Positions 1-6,812 of a stretch of DNA of 32,351 bases are shown one piece after another (the first letter of the stretch is position 1; each line of letters opens with the position of its first letter). Where the stretch lies: contig CALVML010000015.1 of the NCBI GenBank assembly GCA_944345705.1, positions 1 through 32,351 of the forward strand. The letters run 5' to 3'. The translations under genes were made by a program, and so were the position numbers. This DNA is from an uncultured Clostridia bacterium (GTDB taxonomy: Bacteria; Bacillota; Clostridia; Christensenellales; UBA1242). The notes below the pieces were generated by a model, which searched no databases, was not told the origin of the DNA, and worked only from the letters and a program-made list of their open reading frames with translations.

Positions 1-1583
1 ATTGTAACTTTTATATTGCTGTTCTGCTCAACATCTATTTGATAAGCTCTTTCATAAATAGCTGTATATGTTCCTGCAGTGTCAGCACTTAAAATGAATT
101 CATATATTCCACCTTCTTCAACTGGTATAAACTCTTCATTGTGTTGCCAACCTATAAATCGATATTGGTTGCCTTCTTGATCTTCAACGTATGTTGATGC
201 TGTGATTGTAACTTCGCTCCCTATATCATAAGTATCCGCTCCAGATAAATCAGCATTCTCCATATCACTTTGTAATATTACTTCTAATTGTTGGATATAT
301 GTTACAACTATTGTTACATTTTCTGCTGGCATTGTGAATGAATAAGTATTTTCGTCTTGAGTATATTCAACACTGCCTTTATTTATACTTACACTCTCTA
401 TTCTATAGTTTTCTTCAGGTGTAATTGTAAATGTTACATTTTCATTTGCTATAGCTTCGGTTTTATTGTCTGTTATTGTCACCGTTCCGTGTTCACTTGT
501 GACTGAGATGTCAAAAAGTTGTGAATAAGTTACATCTATTGTTACATTCTCAGCTGGCATTGCAAAGGTATATTTACCATCTTGTGTTTGCAAGATTTCA
601 TTATTGACCTTTACTTCGATTAATCTATAGTCAGAGTTTGGCTCTACTGTAAACTCAATGTTTTCATTCTCAATTGCATTTGTCTTATTATCTACTATTG
701 CAACTGTTCCATGACTTGAGTTTACTGTTATTGAATAGAGTCTATCATAGTTTGCTATATATGTTCCGCTTGTGGTGCTGTCTATGTTTGCTATTGTATA
801 TTCTTGCTGTGTTGTTACAACCTGTCCATTGTATGTCCAGTTTCTAAATCTATAGCCTGCTATATCTGGTGCTGAGATTGTCACTGTATCATTCTCTATG
901 TATGTCCCTTCTCCTGTCAAGTCTACTTCTTCATCTGTATTTGTTGTTAAATTAATATTAAATAGATTGTTAAACTCAGCATAGATTTTTACATTTCCTT
1001 CTGGCATTGTAAATCTATTGTTTTCAATCGTTACTTGATTACTTTCTCCTGCTATTACATAATATAGGCGTTTGAGCTGATACTTATCTTGATTTTCGCT
1101 GTTTACTTCATACCTTACTGTAACTGTTTCTCCAGCTATTGCCTCTGTTGGTGCTACAGTAAAACTGCCATAGTTATCATTATCAAAAGTTGACACTGTA
1201 TAGATCTTGGCATAGTTTGCTGTATACTCGCCTTCATTTTCTTCATTTATTTGAAAAGTATATTCCTTGTCTGTTGATATGATATTTCCGCCATAGCTCC
1301 AACCTGTAAAGCGATATCCGTCTATATCTTCGGCTACAATTGTTACGCTGTCACCCTTCTTGTAACTGCCTTCGCCTGTTAATTCAACTTCAATACTTGT
1401 TCCACTCGAGCCTAGACTAATTTCATACTTTTCTTCTTTTGGAAGTAAAAATATTAGTAGCAGTGCAATTACTACTATCACTCCTATCCCAGTTGCAATA
1501 AGTGACCAAAAGACTATTTTTCGCTTTTTTCCTACTTCCTCGTCTGGATTTAATCTCTCTATCTCTCGTGACTCTTTACTCAT
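1..1583 (-). CDS. Membrane-anchored surface protein with InlB/Listeria-Bacteroides-type repeats (C-terminus outside window)
   Basis: The frame stays open from an ATG at 1583 to the left edge, about 527 codons with no stop, so the C-terminus is missing. A GGAG SD lies 6 nt before the ATG. Residues 1-22 are charged and cytoplasmic-looking, residues 23-47 are one hydrophobic segment, and the rest looks extracellular. From about residue 54 there are at least six modules of 70-80 residues of two kinds: one with GY(R)FxGW-like cores (roughly 54-130, 211-287, 438-518), resembling the divergent InlB B-repeat family, and one ending in MPxxNV (roughly 131-210, 288-361, 362-437). The two adjacent MPxxNV modules are also alike at DNA level, which suggests recent duplication. 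Such repeats are typical of adhesins and other surface proteins; the ligand is unknown. No sortase signal can be judged because the C-terminus is absent. It has its own promoter (1776-1803). Confidence 0.85.
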   Translation of the reverse strand, partial: MSKESREIERLNPDEEVGKKRKIVFWSLIATGIGVIVVIALLLIFLLPKEEKYEISLGSSGTSIEVELTGEGSYKKGDSVTIVAEDIDGYRFTGWSYGGNIISTDKEYTFQINEENEGEYTANYAKIYTVSTFDNDNYGSFTVAPTEAIAGETVTVRYEVNSENQDKYQLKRLYYVIAGESNQVTIENNRFTMPEGNVKIYAEFNNLFNINLTTNTDEEVDLTGEGTYIENDTVTISAPDIAGYRFRNWTYNGQVVTTQQEYTIANIDSTTSGTYIANYDRLYSITVNSSHGTVAIVDNKTNAIENENIEFTVEPNSDYRLIEVKVNNEILQTQDGKYTFAMPAENVTIDVTYSQLFDISVTSEHGTVTITDNKTEAIANENVTFTITPEENYRIESVSINKGSVEYTQDENTYSFTMPAENVTIVVTYIQQLEVILQSDMENADLSGADTYDIGSEVTITASTYVEDQEGNQYRFIGWQHNEEFIPVEEGGIYEFILSADTAGTYTAIYERAYQIDVEQNSNIKVT

Positions 1584-1775
1584 TTTCTTCTCCTTTTCAA
1601 CTATTCACAAAATGTTTATTTCGTTAAATTAAAAGAAAATGAAGTAATAAATATCGAGTACAATTTTTCTTTTTATATAGTTTTTATATGTAATTATTTC
1701 AAGCAGATAACTATTTCACGAATTCAACATCTTGCTTTTCGCATTTTGTTAATAGTATCTTATTTTTCATTATCT

Positions 1776-1803
1776 ATTATACCCCCCCCCTGCAAAATGT
1801 CAA
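1776..1803 (-). promoter_or_regulatory. Sigma-A promoter with a nine-G spacer tract, reading into the surface-protein gene
   Basis: Read on the minus strand: a perfect -35 TTGACA (1803-1798), a 16-nt spacer (1797-1782) and a perfect -10 TATAAT (1781-1776). The nine spacer bases next to the -10 are all G (1790-1782). The predicted transcript starts near 1770 and has a leader of about 185 nt before the ATG at 1583. A homopolymer between -35 and -10 lets slipped-strand errors change spacing and promoter strength. With G9 the spacing is 16; G10 would give the optimal 17. The boxes are seen directly; the switching is inferred. Confidence 0.8.
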
Positions 1804-1843
1804 ATTTTTTAGCGTTTTTTTCAAAAAACATTTGACATTTTGC
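1792..1843. repeat. Inverted repeat overlapping the -35 box of the surface-protein promoter
   Basis: The arm GCAAAATGTCAAAT (1792-1805) is repeated as its exact reverse complement at 1830-1843. Beyond one mismatch the arms continue as T-run against A-run, leaving a loop of about a dozen bases. The left arm contains the -35 hexamer and part of the spacer, so the repeat could be an operator or could extrude as a hairpin that affects the promoter. It is not a terminator of iscU, which has its own at 1870-1906. Confidence 0.7.
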
Positions 1844-1869
1844 GCTAAATTCTGATTAAGATATGGTAA

Positions 1870-1906
1870 AAAAGAAAAAAGAAGAGTTATTTTTACAACT
1901 CTTCTT
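1870..1906 (-). terminator. Rho-independent terminator of iscSU
   Basis: AAGAAGAGTT (1879-1888) pairs with AACTCTTCTT (1897-1906). On the minus strand the stem is followed by a long T-rich tract. It lies about 23 nt past the iscU stop. Confidence 0.85.
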
Positions 1907-1928
1907 ACAATTATCTAATCAAATATTT

Positions 1929-2333
1929 TTAATTTTGGCTTTCAGCCATCTTTTTTTCTAACTTTTCAAGGCGTTTATAGTAATCTTCCACTGCATTTTT
2001 GATTGCCTCTTCAACAAGTGTTGCACAATATTTGCGATCTAGTGGAATATCATTAAATTCTGAAATGATTTCTTCTTCTGTAATAGATAAAGCCTCTTCA
2101 AGTGACTTCCCAACAAGCATTTGACATGCGATATCACAAGCAACGATTGTAGCAACTCCACCAAAAGCCTTGAATTTTGCGTTGTCGATAATGCCGTCCT
2201 CATCTATCAACATATAGATCTTGATCAAATCCTTGCTTATCTCATCTTCTGCCTTTCCTGTAGCATTTGCTCCACGAAGTCCGCCTGCAAAACTAGGATT
2301 TTTAAATCTTTCGAGTGTCTTTGTGCTGTACAT
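1929..2333 (-). CDS. iscU: IscU/NifU-type Fe-S scaffold protein lacking two of three canonical cysteines
   Basis: 134 residues, the usual length for an IscU/SufU-like scaffold, which receives sulfur from IscS and assembles Fe-S clusters in the cytosol. Family marks are the N-terminal YSxKTLERFKNP segment, the AKFKAFGG strand, and KSLEEAL and KYCATLVEEAI near the C-terminus. Only the third canonical cysteine (Cys103) is clearly kept. The usual PxCGD is replaced by EISKD (Ser33 at the Cys position, Asp35 kept), and the usual FGC is FGG (Gly59). Two extra cysteines follow in a CDIAC motif (66, 70). The start has a strong GGAGG SD, and the iscS stop lies inside that SD, 2 nt from the ATG, so translation is coupled. 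It may be a variant scaffold or a carrier with altered ligands. Confidence 0.85.
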   Translation of the reverse strand: MYSTKTLERFKNPSFAGGLRGANATGKAEDEISKDLIKIYMLIDEDGIIDNAKFKAFGGVATIVACDIACQMLVGKSLEEALSITEEEIISEFNDIPLDRKYCATLVEEAIKNAVEDYYKRLEKLEKKMAESQN

Positions 2334-2335
2334 AA

Positions 2336-3511
2336 TTACCTCCTTCCTGCTTTTGTGAGAGCGGAAATAGATCTCAATCTCTCAACTGCCTTTTGCAAAA
2401 CTTCAACAGCATAATCTATATCGCTTCTAGTGAGATTTTTTGCAAATGAGAACCTTACAGAAGATTTTAAATGCTCATCATCAAGCCCCATTGCCTGCAA
2501 TACATAACTTTTTTCGGTTGATCCTGCCTTGCATGCTGAACCTATTGAAACTGCTACTCCCCCCATATCAAGCAGCATAAGTAGTGATTCATTGTCCACC
2601 ATATCGAAAGACATATTGACAATACTATTTACTTTTTGTTGTGGATGACCATTGATTTGGACATATTCAATTTTTTCTTGTACGCTTCTTATGAAATAAT
2701 CTCTTATTGAACGCAACTTCTGTTGATTGATGATCATATCGCGTTCAGCAATTTCAACTGCTTTACCAAATCCTGCAACAAGTGCAACATCGACAGTACC
2801 ACCGCGCTTGCCTCTCTCTTGGCTTCCGCCTACTATCAACGGCTCGATTCTTATACCATTCTTAAGATAAAGGCATCCAACCCCTTTTGGTCCATTGATT
2901 TTATGAGCAGTCAAAGTCATAGCATCAATTTCCATATCTTGAACATTGATTTTGATAGCGCCTAATGCCTGAGATGCATCAGTATGGAAAATTATGCTAT
3001 AGTCATGAGCAATCTTTGCAATTGCCTTGATATTTTGGATTGTTCCTACCTCGTTGTTAACTGCCATGATGGAAATCAAAATAGTATCATTTCTAATTTC
3101 ATGGATAAGATCTGTAAGTTTTACAAGTCCCATGCTGTCCACAGGGATCTTGGTAACAACAAAACCTTCCTTTTCAAGTTCTTCGCAAGCTTCCATGATG
3201 GCGCTATGTTCAATAGCACTGATGATAATATGCTTACCTTTATTGGAATATGCTCGCGCAAGCCCCTTGATTGCAAAGTTATCCGCTTCCGTTCCGCCAG
3301 AAGTGAAATATATTTCATTTGATTTTTCAGCGCCAATAGCGTGAGCAATTCTATCTCTTGCTCTGTCAACTATTGCCTTTGCATCTCGTCCATAACTATG
3401 CACAGAATTGCTGTTTCCATAAATAGTGTTAAAGCATGGAAGCATTTCTGCCATAACTTCACTAGAAACATAGGTAGTTGATGCGCTGTCTAGATATACT
3501 CTCTTGTCCAT
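2336..3511 (-). CDS. iscS: Cysteine desulfurase (IscS/NifS family)
   Basis: 391 residues, full length for a class V aminotransferase-fold cysteine desulfurase. This PLP enzyme converts cysteine to alanine and passes persulfide sulfur to the scaffold and to tRNA thiolation. The PLP lysine is Lys204 in TAHKINGPKG. The mobile catalytic cysteine is Cys327 in GSACKAG. The N-terminal VYLDSASTT and TSGGTEADN motifs are intact. The SD is AAGGGG, 7 nt from the ATG. It is the first gene of a two-gene operon with iscU and is driven by a near-consensus promoter at 3539-3567 that sits next to an inverted repeat. No iscR-like repressor gene and no mnmA follow in this window, unlike many iscS loci. Confidence 0.96.
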   Translation of the reverse strand: MDKRVYLDSASTTYVSSEVMAEMLPCFNTIYGNSNSVHSYGRDAKAIVDRARDRIAHAIGAEKSNEIYFTSGGTEADNFAIKGLARAYSNKGKHIIISAIEHSAIMEACEELEKEGFVVTKIPVDSMGLVKLTDLIHEIRNDTILISIMAVNNEVGTIQNIKAIAKIAHDYSIIFHTDASQALGAIKINVQDMEIDAMTLTAHKINGPKGVGCLYLKNGIRIEPLIVGGSQERGKRGGTVDVALVAGFGKAVEIAERDMIINQQKLRSIRDYFIRSVQEKIEYVQINGHPQQKVNSIVNMSFDMVDNESLLMLLDMGGVAVSIGSACKAGSTEKSYVLQAMGLDDEHLKSSVRFSFAKNLTRSDIDYAVEVLQKAVERLRSISALTKAGRR

Positions 3512-3538
3512 TTTTATACCCCTTTTACATACTCTTTA

Positions 3539-3567
3539 ATTTTAACACCACTTTGCTTTATTGTCAA
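3539..3567 (-). promoter_or_regulatory. iscSU promoter
   Basis: TTGACA (3567-3562), a 17-nt spacer and TAAAAT (3544-3539) on the minus strand, about 30 nt upstream of the iscS ATG. Confidence 0.85.
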
Positions 3568-3572
3568 TACAA

Positions 3573-3602
3573 AAATAACTAAAAAGTATATTTTAGTTAT
3601 TT
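3573..3602. promoter_or_regulatory. Inverted repeat just upstream of the iscSU -35 box, candidate operator
   Basis: A 12-nt arm containing ATAACTAAAA (3573-3584) is repeated as a perfect reverse complement at 3591-3602 with a 6-nt centre. It begins 5 bp upstream of the -35. It has no T-tract in the right place for terminating trxA, so a regulator-binding site (activator-like position) is the simplest reading. The regulator is unknown. Confidence 0.5.
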
Positions 3603-3654
3603 AATTGTATTTTTATTTACAATTTTTAATCTATATTTTTAATATAAGGACAAA

Positions 3655-3684
3655 AAAAGTCTTTTAAAAACTTAAAAGGCTTTT
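3655..3684 (-). terminator. Terminator downstream of trxA
   Basis: AAAAGTCTTTTAA (3655-3667) pairs with TTAAAAGGCTTTT (3672-3684) over 12 of 13 positions. On the minus strand a run of seven T follows, 16 nt after the trxA stop. Confidence 0.75.
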
Positions 3685-3699
3685 GTTGTTTATTACGAT

Positions 3700-4008
3700 T
3701 TATAAATATTTTTTGAGTGTTTCAACACATTCGTTTTGCATCCAAACTCCAACATGTTTTTCTTTTGCCACACCATCTTTAAAGATCATAAGTGTAGGAA
3801 TAGACATGACGCCGTATGTTCTTGCAAGCATTTCATTTTTATCAACATCTACTTTGTAAATCTTGACTTTGTCGCCGATCTCCTCATTTATCCCTTCAAG
3901 TATTTGCCCCATCATTCTACAAGGTGCGCACCATGTAGCAAAGAAGTCAATAAGTACCACTCCTTCTTTTGTTAAAGCTACAAAATCTTTTTGTTCAATT
4001 TCTTGCAT
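3700..4008 (-). CDS. trxA: Thioredoxin
   Basis: 102 residues forming a single thioredoxin fold with the redox motif WCAPC (Trp26, Cys27, Cys30) and the conserved cis-proline segment MSIPTLMIF. It acts as a cytosolic dithiol reductant. The length fits TrxA (about 105). The SD GGAG lies about 7 nt before the ATG. It stands alone between terminators and promoters rather than in the iscSU unit downstream. Confidence 0.95.
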   Translation of the reverse strand: MQEIEQKDFVALTKEGVVLIDFFATWCAPCRMMGQILEGINEEIGDKVKIYKVDVDKNEMLARTYGVMSIPTLMIFKDGVAKEKHVGVWMQNECVETLKKYL

Positions 4009-4079
4009 AATTTCTCTCCTTTTCTTTTATTATATATAAAAAGTATAAAATTTACTAACAAATTTCAATAAATTTATAA

Positions 4080-4751
4080 TTACTTACCAATAATCTTATT
4101 TATCACGTAACTTGCGATAACGCATGCACAAGCTGGCGGATAATAGGAAATACTGCCTATAATTTTGTCAAATTTTTGCGGTTTTGAATAGGATATTGCG
4201 ACATCTAGACCCTTTATGCCAAGTTCTCTCAAACGTTTTCTTATAGCCTTTGCAAGTCCATCGTCATGCGTCTTTTCTATATCCACAACTGTAAAACTAG
4301 GACTATCAAACCTGTTCCCTGCGCCCATCGCTGAAATGATATTTATATTATTTTTTTTGCAATAGCAAATAAGTGCGACTTTGTCTTTCACACTGTCAAT
4401 CGCATCAACTACAAAAGTATTGTTTTTGACAAGTTTTGCAACATTTTCTTCGCATAGTCTTTCATCTACTGCGTCAATTTGTGCATCAGGATTTATCTTC
4501 AATATCATATCTTTTAAGACTTTGACTTTATCAAGACCTATCGTGTCAGTAAAAGCAACCGCCTGTCTGTTTATATTTGAAGGAGTGATTTTGTCAAAAT
4601 CTATAATAGTGAATTTTGAAATACCTGTGCGTGCCAAAAAGAGTGCAACATATCCGCCGACTCCACCCGTTCCAACAATAGTCACATGGCTTTTAGATAT
4701 TTTCTCTATATTCTCCTTGCCAAGCAAAAGTTCTGTTCTTGAGTTATCCAT
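4080..4751 (-). CDS. tcdA: tRNA threonylcarbamoyladenosine dehydratase (TcdA/CsdL family)
   Basis: 223 residues with a ThiF/E1-like fold. The nucleotide-binding loop GTGGVGG lies at 27-33, then the acidic strand DFDKITPSNINRQ. The C-terminal YYPPACACVIASYVI stretch matches the TcdA tail. In the family, ATP-dependent dehydration converts t6A at tRNA position 37 to the cyclic form ct6A, working with the CsdA/CsdE or a similar cysteine desulfurase system. The substrate modification is made by TsaD, encoded at 10431-11489. No SD precedes the ATG; instead a -10 box lies 6 nt upstream (4758-4763), so a leaderless transcript is likely. MoeB/ThiF for other pathways is less likely because the E1 Cys region and neighbours differ. 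Confidence 0.88.
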   Translation of the reverse strand: MDNSRTELLLGKENIEKISKSHVTIVGTGGVGGYVALFLARTGISKFTIIDFDKITPSNINRQAVAFTDTIGLDKVKVLKDMILKINPDAQIDAVDERLCEENVAKLVKNNTFVVDAIDSVKDKVALICYCKKNNINIISAMGAGNRFDSPSFTVVDIEKTHDDGLAKAIRKRLRELGIKGLDVAISYSKPQKFDKIIGSISYYPPACACVIASYVINKIIGK

Positions 4752-4757
4752 GAAGAT

Positions 4758-4787
4758 AATTTAACATTTTTTATCTGTTTTTGTCAA
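4758..4787 (-). promoter_or_regulatory. Promoter of tcdA, placed for a leaderless mRNA
   Basis: TTGACA (4787-4782), an 18-nt spacer and TAAATT (4763-4758) on the minus strand. Only six bases separate the -10 from the ATG at 4751, so the transcript should begin at or next to the start codon. Confidence 0.7.
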
Positions 4788-4867
4788 TTTTTTCGCCTAA
4801 AAACACAATTTTTTGTATGTCGGGTAATAAAATCTATTATTTTGATTGCAGTCGAGATATAGATTTA

Positions 4868-4964
4868 GGCAAGAAAGCATTTTTGCCAAATGGCAAAAAT
4901 AGATGGTCGAGTACTCGACCATCTCCCCTTTTTTCGCTTTCACGAAAAAAGGGGCTTTCTTGCC
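4868..4964. repeat. Four-armed nested palindromic element A (97 bp)
   Basis: The closing stem GGCAAGAAAG (4868-4877) pairs perfectly with CTTTCTTGCC (4955-4964). Inside it, directly abutting, are three perfect hairpins: ATTTTTGCCA with loop AA (4879-4900); a loopless 24-bp palindrome with half AGATGGTCGAGT (4901-4924); and CCCCTTTTTTCG with loop CTTTCA (4925-4954). Only C4878 and the two loops are unpaired. It starts 11 bp beyond the hslU stop and is followed by a run of C (4963-4970). The same architecture recurs at 12365-12462 with different bases. Confidence 0.9.
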
Positions 4965-4975
4965 CCCCCCTAATA

Positions 4976-6271
4976 TTACAGAATGTATTTTTTCAAATCA
5001 AATTTTCTTTTAGTTTCCTTAAATGCATTCTGCACATAATTTTTGTCGATTACAACCTCTGTCTTTGGCAAAGTATCAGATGCATTGAAAGAAATATCTT
5101 CAAGTAAACTCTCCATTATGGTGTGAAGCCTTCTTGCACCTATATTTTCACTTGTTTCGTTTTCAGCAAACGCCATCTCTGCCATTTCATCAATTGCATC
5201 ATCAGTGAAATGCAAGTCTATATTATCCACAGCTAAAATGCTGGCATATTGCATGGTTACAGAATTTTTTGGCTCAACTAAAATTCTCTTAAAATCTTCC
5301 TTTGTAAGATTGTCAAGATCAACACGAATAGGAAAACGTCCCTGAAGCTCTGGAATCATATCTTCGATATTCGATACATGGAATGCTCCCGATGCTATAA
5401 AGAGTATAAAATCGGTTTTTACATTGCCATATTTTGTGGCGACCGTGCTTCCTTCAACAATCGGCAAGATATCTCTCTGCACTCCTTCTCTTGAAACATC
5501 TTGGTTGTTTGATCCGCCTGCTTTGCCGATTATCTTATCGATTTCGTCAATGAAGATTATACCTTCTTCCTCGGTTCTTCTAATAGCTTCGGCATAGACA
5601 TTGTCCTTGTCGATAATCTTATCGCATTCTTCACTTGTAAGAAGTTCTCTTGCGCGAGCAACGCTCATTCTGCGTTTCTTGTGCTTTTGTGGTAAAATAC
5701 CATCAAACATTGAGCCTAAACTTATCTCAGGTCCGCCTATAGCAAGCATAGGTTTTTGACTGTCAAGCACATAAATCTCTACATTTTCATTTTCGAGTTT
5801 GCCTTCTTTAAGCTCCTGTTCTACTATCGTCTTATCAACCTGCATATTGACAGCCCGTCTTGTATCGCAAATTGCATCGACAAGTTTACCCTCAACGATA
5901 GGTTTAACCTTATCTTCCATTTGATGAGCTTTTTCATCTTTGACCATTCGAACTGCTACCTCCACAAGATCGCGGATCATACTTTCAACATCGCGACCTA
6001 CATAGCCAACTTCGGTATATTTTGTGGCTTCAATCTTGATAAATGGAGCGCCGACAAGTTTTGCAAGTCGTCTTGCAATCTCAGTCTTACCAACACCTGT
6101 AGGACCACGCATAATTATGTTCTTTGGCGTAATCTCTTCGCGCAGTTGCTTTGGCAGTTTGCTTCGTCTATATCTATTGCGAAGTGCTATGGCGACCGCT
6201 CTCTTTGCCTTTGACTGTCCAATGATATATTTATCAAGTTCTTCAACTATCTCTCTTGGCGTTAAATTCAT
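4976..6271 (-). CDS. hslU: ATP-dependent protease ATPase subunit HslU (ClpY)
   Basis: 431 residues of an AAA+ unfoldase that feeds substrates into the HslV peptidase in the cytosol. Walker A is GPTGVGKT (56-63), Walker B is GIIFIDEID, and the intermediate domain between them carries MEDKVKPIVEGK and the PQKHKKRRMSVA segment. The YVGRDVES pore-loop region and the C-terminal KFDLKKYIL, the tail that docks on HslV, are present. It is slightly shorter than most HslU (440-465). The SD GAGGAGG sits inside the end of hslV, and the ATG follows the hslV stop by one base, so the two are coupled. Element A lies directly after the stop. Confidence 0.96.
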   Translation of the reverse strand: MNLTPREIVEELDKYIIGQSKAKRAVAIALRNRYRRSKLPKQLREEITPKNIIMRGPTGVGKTEIARRLAKLVGAPFIKIEATKYTEVGYVGRDVESMIRDLVEVAVRMVKDEKAHQMEDKVKPIVEGKLVDAICDTRRAVNMQVDKTIVEQELKEGKLENENVEIYVLDSQKPMLAIGGPEISLGSMFDGILPQKHKKRRMSVARARELLTSEECDKIIDKDNVYAEAIRRTEEEGIIFIDEIDKIIGKAGGSNNQDVSREGVQRDILPIVEGSTVATKYGNVKTDFILFIASGAFHVSNIEDMIPELQGRFPIRVDLDNLTKEDFKRILVEPKNSVTMQYASILAVDNIDLHFTDDAIDEMAEMAFAENETSENIGARRLHTIMESLLEDISFNASDTLPKTEVVIDKNYVQNAFKETKRKFDLKKYIL

Positions 6272-6272
6272 C

Positions 6273-6812
6273 TTAAACCTCCTCTACAGTGATATGATCA
6301 TTTGTGAATACGCAAATTTGTCCTGCAATCTCAAGTGCCTTTCTTGCAATCTCATCAGCAGATAGATCAGTATTCTGTTTAAGTGCCTTTGCAGCAGCAA
6401 GAGCATAATTTCCACCAGAACCTATCGCACAGACATCATCATCTGGCTCGATAACTTCGCCCGTTCCACTTACAATCAAAAGTTGATTTTTATCGGCAAC
6501 TATCATCATCGCGTTAAGTTGTCTTGACGCCTTATCTTCTCGCCAAGTGCCAGCAAGTTCAACCGCACTTCTCATAAGATTGCCTGAAAATTTATTGAGC
6601 ATATTTTCAAATCTTTCGCAAAGCGAAAAAGCATCGGCTACACTTCCAGCAAAACCGATAACAACCTTATCATTATAAATTCTTCGCACCTTATGTGCGT
6701 TAGATTTGAATATCACACTTTCGCTCATGGTGACCTGACCATCACCTGCGATAGCAATTTTACCATCTTTTTTTACACCACAAATAGTAGTGCCTCTAAA
6801 CACGCTTTCCAC
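6273..6812 (-). CDS. hslV: ATP-dependent protease peptidase subunit HslV (ClpQ), GTG start
   Basis: 179 residues from a GTG at 6812 that is preceded by a perfect AAGGAGG SD 9 nt upstream. The longer frame from an ATG at 6884 has no SD and would add 24 non-conserved residues. A seven-residue propeptide (ESVFRG after the start) precedes the catalytic Thr8 in GTTICGV. The rest is typical Hsl[37 protein letters not shown] and [14 protein letters not shown]. Twelve subunits form the proteolytic core of HslUV. It overlaps the end of the TrmFO-like gene by 17 bp, which supports one operon. Confidence 0.94.
   Translation of the reverse strand: MESVFRGTTICGVKKDGKIAIAGDGQVTMSESVIFKSNAHKVRRIYNDKVVIGFAGSVADAFSLCERFENMLNKFSGNLMRSAVELAGTWREDKASRQLNAMMIVADKNQLLIVSGTGEVIEPDDDVCAIGSGGNYALAAAKALKQNTDLSADEIARKALEIAGQICVFTNDHITVEEV

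Noticed and set aside
1832..1837. Plus-strand TTGACA in the second arm of the inverted repeat as a promoter toward iscU
   Set aside because: No acceptable -10 at 16-18 bp, and it would read antisense into iscU.
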